A DNA stretch of 64,000 nucleotides from the NCBI GenBank assembly GCA_009746045.1, contig RPFO01000310.1, forward strand, positions 1,833,142 through 1,897,141. Reading direction: 5' to 3'. The notes beneath the pieces are model-generated. The model did no database searches. It saw only the letters and a program-made list of their open reading frames with translations, and had not been told where the DNA came from. The DNA comes from Mesostigma viride (Eukaryota > Streptophyta > Mesostigmatophyceae > Mesostigmatales > Mesostigmataceae). Within the stretch, counting starts at the first letter, position 1. Each line of letters begins with the position of its first letter. The position numbers and the translations under genes are program-made. This document shows, piece after piece, positions 30,240 through 38,663 of the stretch.

Positions 30240-31917
30240 ACAAGTTAGTGCACAGCCAGTTCCTCCATCCCTCAGCTTTTGGGCTGGGTAAGTGGGACAT
30301 AGCCATGCACTCACCCCACCAAATCTCCCACGTCATACAAGAATGCAAAACACAAAAAGGGTTTACCAAGTGGCTGATGGCCATTGTCCACCAAGCCAGG
30401 CAGGAATGGGTCCTACCCAACCCCCAAAACCCTCAATACAAACCTCCTGTCACCCCTTCATGGGACGTGCCAGAGGGAGCCAAAAAGCTCAGATTAAAAT
30501 TTGTTCTCAAACAAAAACCACAAAAAGTGGGCTCCCCAATCTTCCATGCCAGACCATGTGTCACAGAATTAAAGGGGACATCCACACTGCCAAAAGGGGA
30601 AACCTACACACCTGGGCTGCAACAAACCTCACTCAGGATCATGCTCTCCCTCTTCCTCCACAACCTCAATGCAGGCCAAGACTTTGTCTGCAAGGCCACT
30701 GATATCAAAAGGGCCTTCCTCAGGGGGGACCCAGAAAAGGCTGAATCTGTGTGGAAAGGGATCGAAGGTGTACGTGGTAGACACCCCAGCTGTGTGGAAA
30801 CCTTACATTGATGAGCCCCACCTTATTATCAACATTGGGGTGGAAGGGCTTGTCAGTGCCCCCAAAATTTTCAGAGACTCAGCAGAGGAAGTATTCAAAA
30901 AGCTCAAGGCCACGTATGATGACTTGGACCCTTGCTTTTTTGTTGTACCCACCCCCTCTGGACTGCTGTTCTTTGTGTGGCATGGAGATGACCAACTCAT
31001 TTGTGGGGCCGCCTAGAGCTGAAGTGGAAAAATTTATTCAGCAGGTCCAGGAATCATATGAGATTGGCAAGCAGGTGGAATTGAGCACAACCCCCATCCA
31101 GTTCTGTGGCATCATGTTGCAGCTGCATAGGCAGCCAGATCAGTGGGTCTGCTCTCTCTCCCCTCCCGCAGAATATATCCAAGATTGTCTAGATCTGCTG
31201 CAAGACAACTACCTCCCCCTACACATGTGTGCCACTGTTCAGGGCAAACTGGGGTGGTGGTCAGCCATCTGTGGGGCTCCCTTAGCTGTCATCAGCAGGG
31301 TCACCCACGATGTTCTAGTCAAAATAAAATGCAGTCACATCAGGAAGTTGGTGAATGACTGCCCCCCCCTCATCCTCCATGGCCTGAATCTGATGGAAGA
31401 CATCCACATCCACAGTGTCATGGACAGCTCCATGGAGAGCAGAACAATCACTCAGATGGGGGCACGGGAATCAGGGCTGTTTTTTCTCACCAACAGGTCA
31501 GATTACATGTCCCTCACTTCCTGGTACAGCAGGCTACACCGCAGAAAACCTGGCAGCAGCAACTCAGCTGAATGTCGTGCTGTGGTGTCTGCTGCATTGC
31601 ATGCTCGTTCCCTGCAGCACATGCTCACCTGGTTACAAACCCAGGCAGGCAGCACATGCAATGTTATCTCACATCTCTATACTGACAGCTACTCTGTGAT
31701 CAGTTTTCTAACCAAGAAATCTGTTTCTGCTGCTGTCCACACTGACCTGGATTGCGTGATCCTCAAACAGGAGGCAACCTACTTCTCCAGCTGGCATCAT
31801 GTGGAAGATGAAGAAAACCCAGCAGATGCCTTAACCAAGCTGAGGGATGCAGCTGGTCCACAATACCAGTTACTGTTTGACAATATGAATCCCTATGGTA
31901 TCCGTGTCAGTGTCTGA
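30240..31917 (+). pseudogene. Copia-type reverse transcriptase and RNase H
   Basis: RT fingers and palm motif A (CKATDIKRAFLRG, near 30690-30730), a gap and frame changes near 30800-30830, then the catalytic box as FFVWHGDDQLICG (YVDD replaced by HGDD, near 30970-31010). RNase H runs to the end in one long frame (30808-31917): VMDSS, AECRAVVSAALHA, LYTDSYSVISFL and WHHVEDEENPADALTK are the copia RNase H signatures. The changed YVDD box and missing palm segment imply no activity from this copy. Confidence 0.8.
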
Positions 31918-32191
31918 ATAAATGAATGGCCATAGCTCAGTACACAACCACCACACCCCCCTACCACAGCGATAGCTGCTGGGCGCCATAAAATTCAACA
32001 CATTTGCTGTGGGGTGTGAGTGCTGACTAGGTCAGATTTCTATCCATTTGAAGCTTGAGGGCACAAGCCTTGTATACACTTACTTAATGTGTGCTCCAAT
32101 AACTGGCCAAACCAGCCAGCTGTGTACACCTTATTTAATGTGCAATCCAACACCTGGCCAGAACAGCCAGCTGTAACCAACCTGGCTCAAC
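31918..32191. other. 3' internal non-coding part of the LTR element
   Basis: No frame. CTGGCCAA/GAACAGCCAGCTGT words repeat at 32104-32175. Confidence 0.5.
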
Positions 32192-32210
32192 CACACTAGG
32201 AACTCAATTT

Positions 32211-32535
32211 CTGAGAAAATTCTCAAAACCCCTCAATTTTCTCACCCCTTTGAGAAAAAAGGTGAGAAAAGTGAGAAAAATCTCAATTTTTTTCCGCAAA
32301 CGCTAGGCAACAAAATCTCACCAGGGTGAGATTTTGGTGAGAAAAAGGGGGTTTGGGTGAGAAAAAACCCTAAAGTGAGAAAAAAGGTGAGAATGGGTGA
32401 GAAAAAGTGAGAAAAAGTGAGAAAAAGTGAAAAAATTGAGAAGTTTCTCACCAACACGAGAAAAATCACTAACATGAGAAAAATCACAAGTCAACGTGGT
32501 GAGAAATTTCTCACCAAGAGTGTAACACGAGAAAA
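32211..32535 (+). repeat. Left subterminal GTGAGAAAAA array
   Basis: More than fifteen GAGAAAA/GTGAGAAA words in about 320 bp. The complement array is at 35370-35695. Confidence 0.85.
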
Positions 32536-32589
32536 ATCATGAGCTTTATTTCATTAAGTCATTGATGTGAAAATAAACTCAGCACCACT

Positions 32590-33058
32590 AATTAATTAAT
32601 TACATGATAAATTAAACTCGTGCTCCCGTTGGGTCACGGAGCACCGAAGTGCTTTTAATCCCTGTGTGTGCACAACAGGAAGGGCACAGACCCCCTTTCT
32701 CCTTCATGCCAAAGGCATGTCGCAGCTGCTATTGGACCCGATAAACGATCCGGCAATCTGTGGGTGCAATAAGACCCATGTGAGCATATCATAACGGGTG
32801 CATGGGCAAGTAATCTGAGCATAGCCATGACGTAGCATGGTTGTACAAGGACTAAGCTAAGGCTATGGCTGGTTGTGTACCGTGTGTTAGCGGTGCACGT
32901 GACTAGGTATAGTGGCTCAGCTAGGCAAACATTCTAGGCATGGCTGCCATGGCGGCAGAGACTACCAATGATTACAAGCTAGGGCTATTCTAGCCCGCAG
33001 GGGGCGTCCACATCTTGTGGTTGATCATCAGGTCCCCGCCCCTCCAGTACACCTTGGG
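32590..33058 (-). pseudogene. 3' end of an L1-ORF1-like element, second copy
   Basis: The minus strand carries the last part of the ORF1-like protein (KVYWRGGDLMINHKMWTPP and a stop at 32994-32996) and then a 3' region ending in ATTAATTAATTA. It aligns with 50905-51390. The 5' side is truncated at 33058. Confidence 0.7.
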
Positions 33059-33144
33059 ACGTCAGGATTGTTGATTCCCAGCACGTTGAACGCGTTGTGT
33101 CAGCACAGCGATCCCCCCTGCATCCAAACAAAGGCACACCGATA

Positions 33145-34115
33145 ACCAAGAAAAGAGTATGCAAATGTGTAGCCTTGTTCATTGAAATTATGGCTGGCTT
33201 ACGCAAAGAGCGACTGTAAGATGACCTATACAGTGGGGCCGGAAACAGCTTGCTTGATCAGGGCGTGTTTTTCGAGCTTCACTGGCCGGGAGTGTCTAGT
33301 GGTGAGAACCATTGCTGCGATCGCTTTCCCACCATTTACGAGGAAATACCCGCAAATGAAAAACCACTGAAACGGTCTAGCTTGATTCAGTCATTACATT
33401 AGCCACATGCCATCATGCATGTTTCCAAACGTCCAAGAACTGCACACGGTGCAAATGCAAAAATCCGGAGGACACGACCTCATTGCTTCATATTTGTATG
33501 CAGAAGAATAAAAAAGTAACATGCATTAAGGGCCCGCCTGCATAAAGGGCCTGAATTCTGATGCGGGCCCAACGGCAGCACCGCCATAGCAGATAAGGGC
33601 CCGCAGTCTGATGCGGGCCCCACGGCACCACCGCCATAGCAGAGCTCGAAGGTCGTGGTGCGCGTGAAACGTACGTATGCCCTTTGTCGGTAGGTGCCGT
33701 TGGGGTCAAATTGGGTGCCGCCAAAATCGGGCCGACGCGTCAATAGACTGAGGCCGTCGATGAGTGCCATCATGCGGCTTGAGTCACTTCTGTTGGAGAA
33801 CTTCAGGTAAGTTAACTTAATGCAAACCACTGGTCGCCCGCGTCGGGAACCGGCCCAACGGCTCTCCCGCAACAGAAAATTACGCGGCATACTGCATAAG
33901 TCGTCGGATTGTTACATTTCGACGGTCAAGATTTCATGATGAGGTTTGCGTTCAATTTGCCGCAGTTTGCCGCCCAGAGAAAGTAGTCGTTGGACTCGTT
34001 GCCCACGATGAAACACAATCAAGCAAGCTGTTTCCGGCCCCATCGTCTAGGTCATGTAGTCGCTCTTCACGTCAGCCAGCCATAATTTCAATGCACAAGG
34101 CTACACATTTCCATC
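33145..34115. mobile_element. Hairpin-type element with about 115-bp inverted ends
   Basis: 33160-33265 and 34000-34115 are about 90% inverted copies (ATGTGTAGCCTTGT...GGCCGGAAACAGCTTGCTTG). Between them, on the minus strand, an open 136-codon segment (33480-33890, with LIDGLSLLTRRPDFGGTQFD) has no known family. It could be a MITE or foldback element that picked up coding DNA. Confidence 0.5.
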
Positions 34116-34175
34116 TCCATTCATATTCATAATCCTGCACGACTCGAAAACGCGGACAAGATAACGGCAGGCTCG

Positions 34176-34231
34176 AGCTACCATGGTCCGGATTCTCCCG
34201 ATTTCTGGCCTGCGCTGGTTGTCTCCTTGAT
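34176..34231 (-). repeat. 55-bp exact repeat shared with 19822-19876
   Basis: Same coding-like tail (IKETTSAGQKSGESGPW) as at 19821-19877, here at the end of a 122-codon minus-strand frame. Confidence 0.6.
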
Positions 34232-34539
34232 ATTGGCAACTCTCTCCGGTAAGAGATTTTCGCAGTTTGGCTGTTTCGAAACGTTAATTAAGTGAGATGC
34301 CTTCGGATCAGGAGACTCACACAGCCGCGAAATCATGCCAAAGGTCATATGTTCGATCCCTTGCTGGTAGCTTCTGAGCTTTCTTATTTTCTGTGTTCCG
34401 CGGAATCTCAGATTTGGGTCGCTAGCGTTTTCACGTTTGTTGCTTTCTGATCCGACGACAACGTTGTGCCTTGCTCGTGTGACATCTGGCGCATGGTGTG
34501 ATTCATGTGTATGGTGCTGCCTTGCCACATGGGGCTGCT

Positions 34540-34960
34540 TTGCCATAAGAGTGAGTGTTGGGTTCTACACATTTGCTGCATGGACCGTTAGGTGCTGGTG
34601 AGCTCTTCCTTGTAGAATGGTGATGTCTATGTCAAGGATCCGATGTCTTTTTTTTCTCTTGCACTGCTTTCATTTTAGGGGGAATTATAGGTGTCATTAT
34701 TTTGGCATTTGAAGGTATAGATGTTTATCTGCAAGGGCCTGTTTTTTTTCCCCCGGCCTCTTGCATGCATGGATGTGTAGAATTGTATGTTGATGGAATT
34801 ATGATTTGCCATACACATTTGCTGCATGGATTTTTAGGTGGTGCTGAGCTCAAGATCCTTGTAGAACGCTTACATCTATGTCAAGGATCTGATTTCTTTT
34901 CCTCTTGCGTATATTGTGTCGGTTTGCTTTATTTCTTGCAGGGACCACGAGAGTAAAATG
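34540..34960 (+). repeat. Imperfect tandem duplication, about 245-bp unit
   Basis: ACACATTTGCTGCATGGA...TATGTCAAGGATC occurs at about 34567-34642 and again at 34813-34888, with TTCTTTT after each. No gene recognised. Confidence 0.6.
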
Positions 34961-35039
34961 CAAGCGGTTCCACTTTCAAGTCAGCATGTGACGCCCTGTC
35001 GACCGGCCCGCTTTGTTAGCTAGCTACCATATAGTATTT

Positions 35040-35200
35040 GATGATAGGCATTGAATGCAGAAGATGTCATAACGCCATAACAGACTGTGTTGAATAGGCA
35101 TTGAATGCAGAAGATGTCATAACGCCATAACAGACTGTGTTGAACAGGCATATTTGAATGCCGAAGATGTACATAACCCCATAACAGTGTTGAATAGTTG
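35040..35200 (+). repeat. Tandem repeat, unit about 56 bp, three copies
   Basis: Units of GAATGCAGAAGATGTCATAACG followed by CATAACAG, the third diverged. Confidence 0.8.
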
Positions 35201-35369
35201 AATCAACGGGTTCTTGCAGCTGTAAACATTAAAATTATTCAAACATTTAATGAAAAATCATTATTGTTGCTGTTTTGAACAGCGGTTGTTACTAGCACTG
35301 CATGCATGTGTCTGCTGCCAGCATATTGCATTATGGGTGTGTTTTTCAGCGCTGTGTTTTCTCACGTCT

Positions 35370-35695
35370 CTCACGTCTCTCACGTCCTGTTTTTCTCACT
35401 TTTCTCACTTTTCTCACTCTTCTCACGTCCTGATTTTCTCACTTTTCTCACGTTTCACACCTCCCGTTTTTCTCACTTATCTCACGTCCTGTTTTTTGAG
35501 ATTTTTCTCACGTTTTTCCCCTTTTTTCACCTTTTTGGGGCAATCTCACCCGGGTGAGATTGCCCTTTTCTCACCCATTCTCACCCATTTCTCACCCTAT
35601 TTTCTCACTTTTCTCACCCATTCTCACCCATTTCTCACCCTTTTTCTCACCCATCTCACCCTTTTTCTCACCTTTTCTCACCCATTCTCAAAGCC
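35370..35695 (-). repeat. Right subterminal TTTTCTCAC array
   Basis: Dense TTTTCTCAC and TCTCACCC words, inverted relative to the left array. Confidence 0.85.
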
Positions 35696-35807
35696 GAGTT
35701 CCTAGTGCAGCCATGTCTCTTTGGTACCCCTAATCAACTTAAAAACAATAACAATAATGTTGGGGGTGCAGACCTGCATTCAGAAATAAATAATAAAACA
35801 ATACTGG

Positions 35808-36290
35808 AGTTAGTCTCCATGCTTTGCTGCAGACTAAGTCTCAAAGGCATTGTGAATACAACGTATGAATAAGCCTTGTAAACCTACGTTGGTATGTGAA
35901 TATAAATACCACGTGGGCTATGCAGATAGGAATGCTAGTCAAGTCGCATACGTTTCCCTAGATAGGTACTTTGGGTACTGGGGTACGTGACAGATGTTAG
36001 TACCCAGTATACGTAGTGTCCTGTCATTGGACGGTACTAGAGTATCCTAGATAGGGACCGTACTGCAGCGTGCATTGATCTGTGATCACACGATGCAGTG
36101 ACTAGACTGCGACCTGTCATCGTGCGGCCTCGGGCCAACGGTCTGCACCCAACGGTCACTGGCGGCGCAGCCAGTGAGAGGAACGTTGATAAAGGGTAAA
36201 CCTATTTTCTAATGAATCAAGCAATTCATTGCTCTCAGCACACAGTGTTCTCAAGCATTATACTACGTCGTTCATTCCCATTTACTAACT
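35808..36290 (+). repeat. 3' LTR (483 bp)
   Basis: Matches the 5' LTR except at one base. No good polypurine tract precedes it (AATAATAAAACAATACTGG). Confidence 0.9.
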
Positions 36291-36295
36291 CCGTG

Positions 36296-38100
36296 CGCGG
36301 GGGCGGCACGCCAAACAGTCCCTCCCAGTCCCCCTGCAGAAAGCGTCGGCAACGGGCAATAACCGCACCCTGGAGGCCGCGCACACCACGCCCGAGAGGG
36401 GTGAGGAGCAGGCGGGGGGTCACCATGTGCAGTTTAAAGCCCAGCGGGTCGTCCGGCCGGAGCGGCGTGCATGCGCCGCAGAGTTCTAAACGATTGCACA
36501 ATGCGCGAAAACGCTACGCGCGCGGTGGGGGAGGTCGGTCAGGGTAGACGTCGGGTTGATGGCGCATGCATCCCATGCAGGGCACGTACCGTGTCAAGCC
36601 AACGCCAACTGGCCGAGTAGTTGGGCGGCGGGGCCGGGCTGGGAGCCGGTGGGAGCCGAGGCGGGAGGGGGGAGGGGGCCGGGACGGCTGGCCGGTTGAG
36701 GGGCGGCCCGTTGAGCAACACAGGCGCGCGCGTGCTGAGCGCGCCCATGAATGTCGAGTACACCCGCTAGCAGTGAGCTTCCGGGCACCGGTAACAGCTC
36801 ATGGCCTGCAGATCCGCCGCGCCGAGATCGGGGTGCATAGCGCGAAGGTGCTGGCAGAGGAGGTTACGGTTGTGGAACACACCAGCACACGGGGACCCCG
36901 TGGGAAGCAGCACGGCACACCGGTGAAGGCCGTCGGCGGGCGCTGAGTGGCGGGGAGCGGCGCCAGCAAAGGCAGCTAGGTGGGGCCTGCGGCGTCTCCC
37001 CAGCCGGGCCGGCAGGCGCGCGCACCACGACCCGACCAGCGCCCGGCATGCCCGCCGGGGCCACGAAGGAGGCAGTGCCCACCGGGGAGACCCCCAGCGG
37101 AGGGGGATCGAGAACGCCGGCGCTGCTCCCAGGGGGACTCGCCAGCGCACCCGCGACCACCCCAGGCCCCGGGAACGAGGCCGGGGGCGGCGGCCGAGGG
37201 GCCGGGGAGGCAGCTGGCCCCGGGGCCCGGTGGGGACCCTGCGGGGGACCCAGCGAGACCGGGGGCGGGCCGAGAGGAAGCGCAGTCCCAGGGGGCGGCA
37301 CAACAGCCCGGCACAACGGGCAGCGCGGCGCGGAGTGGAGCAAGCTGCGCGCGTTGCACGCGTGATGGCCGGAATGTGTGGCCGCACGCGGGCAGGCGAC
37401 ACAAGCCATCCCCCGGCCGGAAGGGCTCAAGGCAGATGGCACAGGAGCCCGACTCGGGGTCGTCCCCCTCCAGAAGGGACCGGACATGAGGGGGGGGCGG
37501 GTCCCAGCCGGCCTCCCAGCAACCCGGGAGAGCAGCAATCTGGGCGCGCGAGAGGATGCCGACCGGTTGGTCAGCCGCGGGGTGCCATTCGTGCGGGATG
37601 CCTGCCAACTCCAGGATGTCGTGGAGGAAGGCAGAAACAGGCGTCCCCGCGAGGAGCCGAGGACGGGGCTGGGCCCGGCCGAGCCCACCAAGATGGCCTG
37701 GCCGCCCTGAACCGCGATGGGGGCCCCCAACTCCACACGCAGCATGGCGGCCTGCGCCAGGCTGAGGGAGGTGATGAGAAAGCCCCCACTGGCAACCGGG
37801 CCGGGAGGCGGGGCCTGGTCGTCCAATAAGAGGCGAAGCTGCCGCGGGGACATGAGGCCCAGGTCGGCGCCGCCCGCGAGGTATATAGGCCGCCCGCACC
37901 GAGACCTGAGCGTCCCGAGCCACCGCCGTGACGAACTCGACCACCTCCTGACCCACCCGCTCGTCCAGGGAAAGCAGCTCTTCCTGCCGGGCGGCCGGGA
38001 GATGCCACGGCAGCCGACAGCCGGCGTGATATCCTTCCAAGACATACCCCCAAAGAGTCGAGCTAGGCCGTCACCGGGGGGGCGGCGGAAAGAAATGTCG
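36296..38100 (-). pseudogene. Non-LTR retrotransposon, 5' third (RING and CCHH zinc finger)
   Basis: N-terminal part of the RLE-class element, minus strand. From 38040: a segment with LSLDERVGQEVVEFVTAVAR, then DILELAGIPHEWHPAADQPV, a RING-type motif beginning CAICLEPFRPGDGL (near 37440) whose second half (CNARSLLHSAPRCPLC) is in another frame, a proline-rich linker, and a CCHH finger (FHNRNLLCQHLRAMHP, near 36830) as in R2-type elements. Several frameshifts. The last codons before 36296 read on in frame into 25242 once the LTR element is removed. The 5' boundary against the Helitron lies between about 38060 and 38155. Confidence 0.75.
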
Positions 38101-38156
38101 TCCGCACGCGCGCCACTAGGGCCAGGAAGGCCGGGGGCCGAGGGAGGGAGGGGATC

Positions 38157-38663
38157 ATGCCGCTGGCGCCGCAGACGACGGTGAACGAGAACGGGCGAGT
38201 CGTGTACCGTCGTCGACGCCCCGAGTACGCCCTGCTCGTGCCCACGCAGCTCGTCATATTGAGAGCGTGGGGCGGCCACGTCTGCGCCGAGGTGCTCGGG
38301 TCGATAGGCGTCTACGAGTACCTGCTCGAGTACCTGCTACCCTCGGGGCGCATCGACGACACGGTCCTGATGAGTCTCGGCATCAACCCGAGCGACCGCG
38401 GGCTCCTGTTCGCGATGAGCCGTCGCATCGGCAGCATGCAGGGGTGCTGGCGAATCCTGGGAGGGCATACGTTCCCGCTCGTCACGATACAGCCGTCCGT
38501 CTTGCGGCTGTCGTTCCTGGTCCCAATGGAGCAGGGCGAGGCGAGGCGCGTCGACGACGACGAGTACTGGTCGACGCGAGGCGCGATCGAGCACGACGCC
38601 GAAGACGAGCACGACTGCGGACACGATGACGGGGACGAGGAGAGGGACGAAGGCACGGGGTGA
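38157..38663 (+). pseudogene. Helitron Rep-domain C-terminal remnant
   Basis: 168 codons. NGRVVYRRRRPEYALLVPTQ and GVYEYLLEYLLPSG match the end of Helitron Rep proteins, and SRRIGSMQGCWRILGGHTFP matches the segment before the helicase. It closes with an acidic tail and a TGA (38661-38663) that overlaps the next frame, so a frameshift in the acidic stretch probably split one original protein. The catalytic HUH and two-Tyr motifs lie upstream in full elements and are absent here. Confidence 0.7.

Larger units (their letters stand above)
32194..35707. mobile_element. Small CACTA-like element (3.5 kb) inside the LTR element
   Basis: Inverted ends CACTAGGAACTC at 32194-32205 and the complement at 35696-35707, with a 2-bp CA duplication (32192-32193, 35708-35709). 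Subterminal arrays are GTGAGAAAAA on the left and TTTTCTCAC on the right. Ends and duplication length match the 21.7-kb element, while the subterminal motif differs. No transposase is seen. The interior holds a LINE tail copy, a hairpin-forming element and unidentified AT-rich DNA. Confidence 0.78.
25248..36290 (+). mobile_element. Copia-lineage LTR retrotransposon with non-canonical LTR ends
   Basis: 11,043 bp with two 483-bp LTRs differing at one position (G at 25381, A at 35941) and a 5-bp CCGTG duplication. Removing the nested 3.5-kb CACTA-like element leaves about 7.5 kb. LTRs start AGTTAGT and end ACTAACT rather than TG...CA. Internal coding order is two leading ORFs, a CCHC knuckle, integrase, an aspartic protease, then RT and copia-type RNase H. 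Protease after integrase is unusual for copia. Coding is broken, yet the LTRs are nearly identical, so the copy was made recently, perhaps by enzymes supplied in trans. Confidence 0.88.

Noticed and set aside
34260-34400. tRNA or SINE promoter (TTCGATCCC box)
   Set aside because: A B-box-like word is present, but no A box or cloverleaf is at the right distance.
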